Program-made: the position numbers and the translations under genes
The notes under the pieces: model-generated
What the model saw: only the letters and a program-made list of their open reading frames with translations
Databases searched by the model: none
Told to the model about the DNA's origin: nothing
In this document: piece after piece, positions 42,005-48,726 of the stretch
Numbering within the stretch: position 1 is the stretch's first letter
Layout: every line of letters begins with the position of its first letter
Source: Leptolyngbya sp. 'hensonii'
GTDB taxonomy: Bacteria; Cyanobacteriota; Cyanobacteriia; GCF-001939115
Reading direction: 5' to 3'
DNA length: 48,726 nt
NCBI RefSeq assembly: GCF_001939115.1
Contig: NZ_MQTZ01000028.1
Coordinates: forward strand, 26,275-75,000

Positions 42005-42305
42005 GGGTTGTGATCCGCTCCATTCAGGCTACTTTTCCTGGGGTCTGAGAAAGTTGACCCGTCTTGCCAACAATAAATTTTGCAATAGTAGGGGATCGGA
42101 GGCAAAGGCCCCAAGAGGAAATGAACCTCCCTCCCACGCCGACAAAACTTTTGCTTGGGTCTACTCGTGATCCCGATCCGTTAGGAAAAGTTGAGTTATT
42201 GAAGTGAATTTTACTTTTTTATTACAACCTTTTGCATTGTGTGAGACGGGACAGGAGTCCGATATTGTAGAAAAGAAGGCTACTTGTAATTGAGCGATCG
42301 TGACC

Positions 42306-43037
42306 ATGTCTTATCCTGTAAGCTCTCTGATTCAAGTCTCAGACCTTGATCTGGCCCAACTTAATCGTAAATTTGACCTGGCAAATCCGGGTCGTATTCT
42401 GGCCTGGTGCGTGGAGAACCTGCCAACAGGGTTGGTGCAGGCCAGTGCTTTTAATGTGGATGACATGGTTTTGACAGATATCCTGTATCGAGCGTTAAGG
42501 CCGGTTAAACCAGTTCCGGTTCTGTTTTTGGATACCCTGCATCACTTTCCCGAAACGTTGGACCTGGTGGCCCAGGCTAAAGCACTCTATCGTCTCAATC
42601 TCAAGGTTTATCGGATTCAATGCCTTCGATCGGCAGAAGCGTTTGCGGCGAAATATGGGGAAGCCTTCTGGAAACAGGATATTGAGAAGTTTCATTACCT
42701 GACGAAGATTGAACCCTTACAGCGGGGATTGTCTGATCTGGGATCTGTAGCCTGGATTACTGGAAGAAGACGCGATCAGTCTCCCACTCGCTCGGAGATG
42801 CCAGTGTTTGAATGGGATCACCAGGGGCGGTTGAAAGTGAATCCTCTGGCAAATTGGAAGCGCAAAGAAAGCTGGGCTTATGTCTTTGAACATGATGTGA
42901 TTTATAACCCGCTCCATGATCATGGCTATTCCAGCATCGGCGATGAGCCGCTCACAACGCCCATTCGGGAAGGGGAGGACGAGCGGGCAGGGCGCTGGCG
43001 GGGAACCAACAAAACGGAATGTGGCATCCACATCTGA
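42306..43037 (+). CDS. cysH: phosphoadenosine phosphosulfate reductase
   Basis: Reduces PAPS to sulfite with thioredoxin in sulfate assimilation. The 243-aa protein keeps LAWCVENLPTGLVQASAFN, FLDTLHHFPET, ITGRRRDQSPTR and the C-terminal redox-active Cys in TNKTECGIHI. It lacks the paired-cysteine motifs that bind the Fe-S cluster in APS reductases, so it is the PAPS type. The ATG at 42306 is preferred over an in-frame GTG at 42300. The 295 bp upstream hold no gene. A strong terminator follows, overlapping bioF. Confidence 0.94.
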   Translation: MSYPVSSLIQVSDLDLAQLNRKFDLANPGRILAWCVENLPTGLVQASAFNVDDMVLTDILYRALRPVKPVPVLFLDTLHHFPETLDLVAQAKALYRLNLKVYRIQCLRSAEAFAAKYGEAFWKQDIEKFHYLTKIEPLQRGLSDLGSVAWITGRRRDQSPTRSEMPVFEWDHQGRLKVNPLANWKRKESWAYVFEHDVIYNPLHDHGYSSIGDEPLTTPIREGEDERAGRWRGTNKTECGIHI

Positions 43038-43048
43038 AGATTGATCCG

Positions 43049-43097
43049 AAAACCGTAGCAGAGCCGTGACATGCGGCGTTTGGGCTACGGTTTTTTT
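43049..43097 (+). terminator. intrinsic terminator shared by cysH and bioF
   Basis: AAAACCGTAGC (43049-43059) pairs with GCTACGGTTTT (43084-43094), and T7 follows (43091-43097). It terminates cysH. Its right arm contains the bioF stop codon on the opposite strand, and a T4 on the minus side makes it useful in both directions. Confidence 0.88.
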
Positions 43098-44275
43098 CCA
43101 GAGAGCCACGATCGTAATCCCTGACTCAATTGCTGCAAATGCCCTTCCTGGTGGCTGGACATCACGGTGAGTCGAATTCGACTGGTGGGGGCTGTGGGTG
43201 GACGGATAGCGGAGACAAAGAGACCAGATTGTTTCAGATGTTGGCCCATTGCCAGGACTGTGGCTGCATCTGTCACCTGCAAGCAGAGAATGGGTGAATC
43301 CGAGGGTAATTGCTGCCATGGTGGTGGGGTGGGGAAATCCTGGGACAGGAGCTCTTTCAACCGTTGGACATTATGCCAGAGGCGGGTGCGACGATCGGGT
43401 TCCCCTCGCACGATCGTCACTGCCGCCAGGGCGGCAGCGGTATCGGCTGGAGAGAGGCCTGTGGTGTAAATCCAGGTGGGGGAACGGTTGCGCAGAAAGT
43501 CAATCAGCAGCCTGGAACCAGCAACATACCCACCCAGGCTCCCCAGGGCTTTGCTCAGGGTTCCCATCTGGATCAGGGGTTGGCCGGTACAACCAAAGTG
43601 TTCCACGCATCCGGCTCCAGTTGGCCCTAGAACGCCGGTACCATGGGCTTCATCGATCAGGACCATACAGTTGAACTCATGAGAGAGCGCCAGCAATTCT
43701 GGAAGGGGACACAGATCGCCGTCCATACTGAACACGCTGTCGGTGAGGATCAGGCAACGGCGATGGGCTGATCGCTGCTGTTCCAGCTTGTATCGGAGGT
43801 CGGCTAGATTGCCATGGGCATAGTCCAGCCCATGGGCACGACTGAGAATCACGCCCTGTTTCAGGCTGGAGTGATTGTATTGGTCGGAGAGCACTAGATC
43901 GCGTGGACCGACTAGGGCTGCGATCGTTCCCAAATTGGCTAGATAGCCTGAGCTGAAGACCAGGGCCTCTTCGGTTTGTTTCAAATCGGCGATCGCGATT
44001 TCTAACTGGCGATGTAAGGCCCGATGACCGCTGAGGAGCCGGGAGCCAGTACTGCCTGTGCCAAATTCGCGAGTCGCAGCGATCGCCGCTTCGATCAGAC
44101 GGTGGTCACTGGCCAGGTTGAGATAATCATTGCTGGCAAAGTTAAGGACTTCTTGCCCGTCTAGGTTGACGACAGCCCCTGGTAACCCGTACAGAGTTTG
44201 GGTCGATCGGGTCCAATGGGCGCGATGAATGGTTGAGAGTGCCCGCTCGATCCAGCCATAGGCTGATTCGCTCAT
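43085..44275 (-). CDS. bioF: 8-amino-7-oxononanoate synthase
   Basis: Condenses pimeloyl-ACP (or -CoA) with alanine in biotin synthesis. The 396-aa PLP enzyme has [66 protein letters not shown] and the PLP-lysine in [14 protein letters not shown]. Its stop codon lies in the right arm of the cysH terminator, so the last codons (GKKP) are part of the T-run. No other bio gene is near. Confidence 0.93.
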   Translation of the reverse strand: MSESAYGWIERALSTIHRAHWTRSTQTLYGLPGAVVNLDGQEVLNFASNDYLNLASDHRLIEAAIAATREFGTGSTGSRLLSGHRALHRQLEIAIADLKQTEEALVFSSGYLANLGTIAALVGPRDLVLSDQYNHSSLKQGVILSRAHGLDYAHGNLADLRYKLEQQRSAHRRCLILTDSVFSMDGDLCPLPELLALSHEFNCMVLIDEAHGTGVLGPTGAGCVEHFGCTGQPLIQMGTLSKALGSLGGYVAGSRLLIDFLRNRSPTWIYTTGLSPADTAAALAAVTIVRGEPDRRTRLWHNVQRLKELLSQDFPTPPPWQQLPSDSPILCLQVTDAATVLAMGQHLKQSGLFVSAIRPPTAPTSRIRLTVMSSHQEGHLQQLSQGLRSWLSGKKP

Positions 44276-44281
44276 AACGGT

Positions 44282-44647
44282 TTACCCATGGTCTTCTAGA
44301 TAGCTGAGCAACCAGTTTGCCAGGGTTGCTCGTCGGGTGAGCCGGGGAATGAGTTCGCCAACTTTGTACCCGGCAAATCCCAATTTTTCCTTCAGGAGTT
44401 GCTTATTTGCAGTGGGAATCGATCGGGTTAATTTTACGGTGGCTGGACGACTCTCAATGAAATTGGGGGGTTCTGGATAGTCCTGACGCCAATCTGGAGA
44501 AACTTTGTCTGTTTGCCATTGTTGGGTTGCTTCATCATAGCGATATCCCAGACTGCACCAGACCAGTTGATTGGCTGTGTCATCATCAATCTCATCCTTC
44601 AGAATGGCCCAAATGGTTTCTAAGGTGAGGGGAGGAATTGTGGTCAT
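44282..44647 (-). CDS. DUF1823 family protein
   Basis: A 121-aa protein matching the cyanobacterial/plastid DUF1823 pattern: LETIWAILKDEIDDDTANQLVWCSLGYRYDEATQQW, then YPEPPNFIESRPATVKLTRSIPTANKQLLKEKLGF ... LTRRATLANWLL. Function unknown. The frame opens at 44800, but the ATG at 44647 gives the family N-terminus and avoids the neighbour; 44662 is an alternative. It ends 6 bp upstream of bioF (same strand), so the two may be co-transcribed. Confidence 0.85.
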   Translation of the reverse strand: MTTIPPLTLETIWAILKDEIDDDTANQLVWCSLGYRYDEATQQWQTDKVSPDWRQDYPEPPNFIESRPATVKLTRSIPTANKQLLKEKLGFAGYKVGELIPRLTRRATLANWLLSYLEDHG

Positions 44648-44726
44648 GATTAATGGAGGCATCACTTTCTCAAGATTTTCATAGTTTGAGCATAGGGTGA
44701 GACCATCACTGCTTGGGAGAATATTA

Positions 44727-45140
44727 ATGACCGCGTTACAGATTGTTCCGGCCACGCCAGAAATGCTGGCTGCTCTGACTATTCCTGGTAACAAATCCAT
44801 GACAGAACTGCGTCCCTGGGGGTCTTTTACGATTCTGGATCAGGGGGTAGGGTATAAAATCAAGCGGATTGAAGTGAGGCCTGGTCATCGCTTGAGCCTC
44901 CAGATGCACTATCATCGCAGCGAACACTGGATCGTTGTTTCTGGAACCGCCAGGGTGCTTTGTGATGGCGATAGTATTACCCTGCATAATAATCAGTCCA
45001 CCTATGTGCCTCAAACGAAAAGCCATCGCCTGGAAAATCCTGGCGTCATTCCTCTGGTGTTGATTGAGGTCCAGAACGGTGAGTACCTTGGGGAGGATGA
45101 TATTGTGCGTCTGGAAGATGACTATGCCCGAATTCCCTGA
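44727..45140 (+). CDS. cupin protein, mannose-6-phosphate isomerase type II-like
   Basis: A 137-aa single cupin domain like the C-terminal isomerase part of bifunctional ManC. TELRPWGSFTILDQGVGYKIKRIEVRPGHRLSLQMHYHRSEHWIVVSGTARVLCDG contains the metal ligands (Gln, His, His, then a late His in PQTKSHRLENPG). GGGAG seven bases before the ATG at 44727 supports this start; the ATG at 44799 is closer to the minimal domain. The substrate is probably mannose-6-phosphate, for sugar-nucleotide supply, but stand-alone versions are not well studied. Confidence 0.85.
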   Translation: MTALQIVPATPEMLAALTIPGNKSMTELRPWGSFTILDQGVGYKIKRIEVRPGHRLSLQMHYHRSEHWIVVSGTARVLCDGDSITLHNNQSTYVPQTKSHRLENPGVIPLVLIEVQNGEYLGEDDIVRLEDDYARIP

Positions 45141-45149
45141 ACATCCCCA

Positions 45150-45294
45150 TTACCCTCATCCCTGCTCTTCAGGGGAGAAGCAGTACGTTCTGAAGCGTGG
45201 CACCTCACCCGAGCCCCTCATCCCTGCTCCTCAGGGGAGAAGGAGAGCCTGATTGAAGTCCCTCTCCTGCCAGGAGAGGGACTTAGGGTGAGGG
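45150..45294. repeat. dispersed CCCTCATCCC palindromic repeat cluster
   Basis: Two near-identical direct copies (CCCTCATCCCTGCTC(T/C)TCAGGGG, from 45152 and 45215), then a 14-bp perfect hairpin AAGTCCCTCTCCTG/CAGGAGAGGGACTT (45256-45284), ending GGGTGAGGG. It is the same repeat type as at 1651-1721. The space from 45141 to 45442 holds only this and a probable promoter. Confidence 0.75.
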
Positions 45295-45442
45295 CAAATG
45301 ACCCACTAGGTTAGAAATATTCAACCTGGAATCTTTGCCTGCGCTGTGATGAGGGCATAATTGCGGTAATCCTGTCTGGGTTAGCCGAAACGGGGTACAA
45401 GATTTGAGATGATGAACGCAGTACTGCCAACACATTGTGCCC

Positions 45443-45910
45443 ATGGACTTTGAGACTGCTGGCCAGAAAGCTTGTTATGAAAAAATTGCCCCCTGGATGC
45501 AGGATTTGTTCGGTGATTCTCTGGTGCCTTATGAGATTGAACCGGTATTCAGCATTAACTTTGGCTCAGCGATCGCTTACACCAAGGTCGCTCCCTGGGA
45601 TGATGAAGATGACGCGATTATCATCACCCGTTCCTTTGTCGTGACGGATATTGCAATCAATGCTGACCTGACCTACTATCTGCTTCATCTCAATGAGAGT
45701 CTCCTCTTTGGCGCTTTTGGTCTGGATAGTGATGACGATATTGTGTTTGAACATAATTTGATTGGCTCGACCTGTGATCAGGAAGAATTACGGATGTCGG
45801 TCATGACTGTGATTCGTATTGCTGACGAGTACGATGATGAAATTGTTGAAACCTGGGGGGGGCAGAGGGCTCTGGACCGAATGTTACTGAAAATGTTAGA
45901 TAGTGAATGA
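45443..45910 (+). CDS. YbjN-like domain protein
   Basis: A 155-aa acidic protein of the YbjN / CesT-like chaperone fold: a helical start FETAGQKACYEKIAPWMQDLFG, then strands PVFSINFGSAIAYTKVAPW and AIIITRSFVVTDIAI, LTYYLLHLNESLLFGAFGLDSDDDIVFEHNL, and a helical end. This pattern is common among cyanobacterial proteins annotated as YbjN domain; the function is unclear. The ATG at 45443 is chosen over the GTG at 45437. The tRNA-Lys gene follows after 64 bp. Confidence 0.75.
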   Translation: MDFETAGQKACYEKIAPWMQDLFGDSLVPYEIEPVFSINFGSAIAYTKVAPWDDEDDAIIITRSFVVTDIAINADLTYYLLHLNESLLFGAFGLDSDDDIVFEHNLIGSTCDQEELRMSVMTVIRIADEYDDEIVETWGGQRALDRMLLKMLDSE

Positions 45911-45974
45911 TTTCTTGGCCAAAACTTCTGAAGTATGCTACGCTTGTAAAGTTGAAATTTTTGCTTCTTCGCAT

Positions 45975-46046
45975 GGGTCGCTAGCTCAGTGGTAGAGCAC
46001 TCGGCTTTTAACCGATCGGTCCTGGGTTCGAATCCCAGGCGACCCA
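45975..46046 (+). tRNA. tRNA-Lys (anticodon UUU)
   Basis: A 72-nt cloverleaf: acceptor GGGTCGC/GCGACCC, D-arm GCTC/GAGC, anticodon loop CTTTTAA with anticodon TTT, T-arm CTGGG-TTCGAAT-CCCAG, discriminator A. CCA is not encoded. The outermost anticodon-stem pair is C-U, an unusual mismatch; the other four pairs are good. Confidence 0.97.
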
Positions 46047-46297
46047 TAATTTTAGAGAAGATCACGATTCTTGGTCGCTCGCTTCTTCTGAATTGCTGCA
46101 GCCTGGGATTTGAACGCGAGTCAATCCCCTTGAATCGGATTGGGATTTTAGATTTACTCAAGGTTGTCCTTGGGTAAGCAATCTTTCTTATCACGGTGAC
46201 CAGAAAGTGTCTTAAGATTGTCGTAAGAATTAAGCTTTGTGCTGCGCTCTGCTACGGCAAACTTGCTGATTAACGATTATTTTTAGGAGGCTCATCT

Positions 46298-47377
46298 ATG
46301 GCGCTCGTTCCTATGCGACTGCTGCTTGATCACGCGGCTGAGAACGGTTATGGCATTCCTGCATTTAATGTCAATAACATGGAGCAGATCCAGGCCATTA
46401 TGCAGGCTGCCCATGAAACCGATAGCCCTGTGATTCTGCAGGCTTCTCGGGGCGCTCGGAAGTATGCGGGAGAAAATTTCCTGCGTCACCTGATCCTGGC
46501 TGCGGTGGAAACCTACCCTCATATCCCTATTGTGATGCACCAGGATCACGGTAATGAGCCTGCAACCTGTTACTCTGCCATTAAGAATGGTTTCACCAGT
46601 GTAATGATGGACGGTTCCCTGCAAGCAGATGCTAAAACCCCTGCCAGCTATGACTACAATGTATCGGTCACTAGTGAAGTGGTCAAAGTTGCTCACGCGA
46701 TCGGTGCTTCTGTAGAAGGTGAACTGGGTTGCCTGGGTTCTCTAGAAACCGGTAAAGGTGAAGCAGAGGATGGTCACGGTTTTGAAGGTGAACTGGATCA
46801 TTCCATGTTGTTGACTGATCCGGATGAAGCGGTTGATTTTGTAGAGCGGACTCAGGTGGATGCTCTGGCTGTGGCGATCGGAACCAGCCATGGGGCTTAT
46901 AAGTTCACCCGTAAGCCGACTGGTGAAATTCTGGCCATCAGCCGGATCGAAGAAATCCATAGCCGTTTGCCCAATACCCACCTGGTCATGCATGGCTCTT
47001 CTTCCGTCCCTGAAGATCTGATTGCTCTGATCAATCAGTTTGGTGGTGCGATTCCTGAAACCTACGGGGTGCCTGTGGAGGAGATCCAGAAGGGCATTAA
47101 GAGTGGTGTGCGGAAGGTCAACATTGATACGGATAACCGTCTGGCGATCACGGCTGCTGTACGAGAAGCCCTGGCGAAGGATACGAAGGAATTTGATCCC
47201 CGTCACTTCCTCAAGCCTTCCATCAAGTACATGCAAAAGGTTTGTGCTGACCGTTACCAGCAATTCTGGTCTGCTGGCAACGCGAGCAAGATTAAGCAAG
47301 TCTCTCTGGAAGAGTATGCGGCTAAGTATGCCAAGGGTGAATTGAATCAGGTGGCTAAGAAAGCTCTGGCCGTGTAA
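46298..47377 (+). CDS. fba: fructose-bisphosphate aldolase, class II
   Basis: A zinc aldolase joining dihydroxyacetone phosphate with glyceraldehyde-3-phosphate or erythrose-4-phosphate, needed in glycolysis and the Calvin cycle. The 359-aa protein has [14 protein letters not shown], the Zn-binding [34 protein letters not shown] and [20 protein letters not shown]. This is the cyanobacterial class IIB form. AGGAGG eight bases or so before the ATG is a strong ribosome site, and codon use is highly biased, so expression should be high. A terminator follows. Confidence 0.96.
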   Translation: MALVPMRLLLDHAAENGYGIPAFNVNNMEQIQAIMQAAHETDSPVILQASRGARKYAGENFLRHLILAAVETYPHIPIVMHQDHGNEPATCYSAIKNGFTSVMMDGSLQADAKTPASYDYNVSVTSEVVKVAHAIGASVEGELGCLGSLETGKGEAEDGHGFEGELDHSMLLTDPDEAVDFVERTQVDALAVAIGTSHGAYKFTRKPTGEILAISRIEEIHSRLPNTHLVMHGSSSVPEDLIALINQFGGAIPETYGVPVEEIQKGIKSGVRKVNIDTDNRLAITAAVREALAKDTKEFDPRHFLKPSIKYMQKVCADRYQQFWSAGNASKIKQVSLEEYAAKYAKGELNQVAKKALAV

Positions 47378-47419
47378 TTTCCTGGGAACTCTGTTTTTTG
47401 TGAAGAGATTCCTTTGTGG

Positions 47420-47444
47420 GGGCGTATTACAATGCGCCCTTTTC
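47420..47444 (+). terminator. intrinsic terminator after fba
   Basis: GGGCGTATT and AATGCGCCC pair with one G-T wobble around a tight loop, followed by TTTT. It lies 43 bp after the fba stop and ends 3 bp from the stop of the convergent DUF2358 gene. Confidence 0.8.
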
Positions 47445-47446
47445 TA

Positions 47447-47833
47447 TTAGGAAAATGGCAGGTGTTGCCTGACAACATTCCAGGGGGAACAGCTCCAATA
47501 ATCAATATGAGAGATAATTAGTTCCTCTGAATTGAGTGTCATCTCGCTCCAGCCGAGGATGGTGATTCTAGGTTTCCAGGGCAAGGGAGTGGTCCAACTC
47601 AAGCTCCAGGATGTTGTAATCCGATCGTGCTCTCGCTCGATTTTGTGCAAATCCAGGTGGGGTTCTAGAAACCAGGTTTGAATAAAACCAATCATTTGAC
47701 GATACCGATCGAGTCCCCGGAATCGAGTTAAGGGATCTTGAAAGTAAACGTCCTGGGCATAGAGACTGTAGGTCTGATTATGAGGAAATTGACGATAGTC
47801 CTCTTGCAGGATTTCTAAAATATCTTTGACCAT
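47447..47833 (-). CDS. DUF2358 family protein
   Basis: A 128-aa SnoaL/NTF2-like protein of the DUF2358 family found in cyanobacteria and plastids. VKDILEILQEDYRQFPHNQTYSLYAQDVYFQDPLTRFRGLDRYRQMIGF and the late GWSEMTLNSEELIISHIDYW are the typical segments. The cone-shaped fold often holds small hydrophobic molecules; no substrate is known. It converges with fba. Confidence 0.85.
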   Translation of the reverse strand: MVKDILEILQEDYRQFPHNQTYSLYAQDVYFQDPLTRFRGLDRYRQMIGFIQTWFLEPHLDLHKIEREHDRITTSWSLSWTTPLPWKPRITILGWSEMTLNSEELIISHIDYWSCSPWNVVRQHLPFS

Positions 47834-48276
47834 AACTTGGACTGCTCCTGATGCTGAAACTGTTGTGCGGCCCTCTTATGCAGGATCGGGGTGGGTTCAT
47901 CCCATCTCTGGGAACTATTCAGATATGCAGATCCTGATGAACTTGTGGGTTCAGGCAGTGGAAATCCTCTCAAATCCCCTCTAGTGTTCCGTTAGGAAAA
48001 TTTTGACGGGTCGAAGACCCGCAAAATTTAACCCCAATCAACAACCTGGATTTTGGCTGCCCGTCAATCATTGATTGACTTACCACTAGGGAGTGGGGAC
48101 TATTCATTCCCTCCCGCCCAGACTCTGCTTGGGCAGATCTGTGGCAGGGACAGCGATCGATCACATGGACCTGGAACCTCGATCGAGATCCCTTGCCCAA
48201 GCTTTTTACCTTCCCAGAATGAATAGTCCCTGCTCTGGGAAGGGTTGGCCTGCAAGGCTGGAGCGGATCTTGCTGC
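47834..48276. other. 443-bp gene-free stretch with a long-armed inverted repeat
   Basis: No convincing gene. GGGACTATTCATTC (48096-48109) is the exact reverse complement of GAATGAATAGTCCC (48217-48230), with about 107 bp between. The inner part has several CGATCGA words. It could be the remnant of a small mobile element, or a folded RNA. Confidence 0.6.
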
Positions 48277-48726
48277 TTAAGGATTTACCGTGGGCCATAA
48301 CCGCTCTAGCTGATATCGCCAGCTTGCCAAAACCTCTTCCTTGGCCTGCCCTCCTTCCATTTCTCCCATTAATCCTTCTTCGTAAAAGTGATTTAACTGC
48401 TGCAGAGTTTCTTCCAGGGATTGCCCCTGTTGTTTGGCTGCCTGGATAATCAGCCGAATTCGAGATTCGACAAATTGGTTGAAAGAGCTGGAGAGCCCCT
48501 GTTCATGTATGAGTAGGAGCCGTTTCATGGCAGCCCTCAGGTCCTCGGGCTTTAAACTTTCCCGATGATGATGGTAGACGCCCCACAACACGCCTTGGCT
48601 GAGGGCATACCGGGTTTCCTGCGTTAAATCAAAATTTGCTTCCAGCAATTGCTCTAGAAAGGGGGCGGCAGCATCTGCTGGTGCGATCGGGATCAGGACC
48701 CGTAACCAGGACAGGTCTTCTGACAA
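48277..48726 (-). CDS. hypothetical protein, truncated by the window edge
   Basis: 149 residues are visible, and the frame is open to the window end. The only start inside is a TTG at the very last base, so the real N-terminus probably lies beyond. The visible part is helical and Glu/Gln-rich (RAAMKRLLLIHEQGLSSSFNQFVESRIRLIIQAAKQQGQSLEETLQQL), without membrane segments. No family is recognised. Confidence 0.6.
   Translation of the reverse strand: MSEDLSWLRVLIPIAPADAAAPFLEQLLEANFDLTQETRYALSQGVLWGVYHHHRESLKPEDLRAAMKRLLLIHEQGLSSSFNQFVESRIRLIIQAAKQQGQSLEETLQQLNHFYEEGLMGEMEGGQAKEEVLASWRYQLERLWPTVNP

Noticed and set aside
45778-46194. 138-aa minus-strand frame over the tRNA
   Set aside because: Runs antisense through tRNA-Lys and the end of the YbjN-like gene, so it is not a protein gene.

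Overview
The window is chromosomal DNA of a cyanobacterium. The signs are phycobilisome genes (cpcG, cpcL, cpcS, nblA, cpeBA, cpeYZ), a SphS-type kinase, cyanobacterial DUF1823 and DUF2358 proteins, and many GCGATCGC (HIP1) octamers. CpeA and CpeB mean it makes phycoerythrin. Three sites that fit the RcaC L box (TTGCACA-N4-TTGCACA) suggest it also performs chromatic acclimation. The core genes are GC-balanced housekeeping genes. No plasmid or phage backbone is seen.

Layout. (1) 1-20 kb holds mostly single housekeeping genes: a hypothetical, RidA, a Nudix hydrolase, malQ, a RodZ-like protein, an Rlu-type pseudouridine synthase, sphS, a creatininase-family amidase, sixA, gltA, a large membrane protein, exonuclease III, serS, dps behind a Fur-box-like site, a CbiX/SirB chelatase with cobA (siroheme branch), and a class I aminotransferase. 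(2) 20-29.6 kb is a phycobilisome supercluster. A leftward arm carries cpcG, cpcL, a HExxH protein and cpcS. A rightward arm carries nblA, cpeB, cpeA, cpeY, cpeZ and a SAM methyltransferase that may be CpcM. It combines the pigment subunits, bilin attachment, rod linkers, possible Asn methylation and the degradation adaptor. (3) 29.6-39.1 kb is an accessory island of lower GC. Its genes are separated by imperfect palindromes of 69-86 bp with RYYYAAC ... GTTRRRY ends, which look like integron attC sites with no integrase (a CALIN). Cargo: VapBC-like and BrnTA toxin-antitoxins, an ATP-grasp protein, a Uma2 nuclease, a GT1-like glycosyltransferase, an HNH nuclease, a retropepsin-like protease with a small overlapping partner, and a Shedu-like (DUF4263) protein. 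An insertion sequence with 24-bp inverted repeats interrupts one attC-like site, and its transposase is split by a frameshift at a C7 run. (4) 39.1-48.7 kb returns to core genes: a GNAT acetyltransferase, murE, a glutaredoxin-like protein, cysH, bioF, DUF1823, a PMI-type cupin, a YbjN-like protein, tRNA-Lys(UUU), fba, DUF2358, and a partial gene at the right edge.

Two observations stand out. One is the L boxes upstream of cpcG and between nblA and cpeB, which link the cluster to light-colour control. The other is the attC-like cassette array, with a three-gene HNH / small protein / retropepsin unit and a Shedu cassette. All assignments come from reading the sequence; no database search was run.
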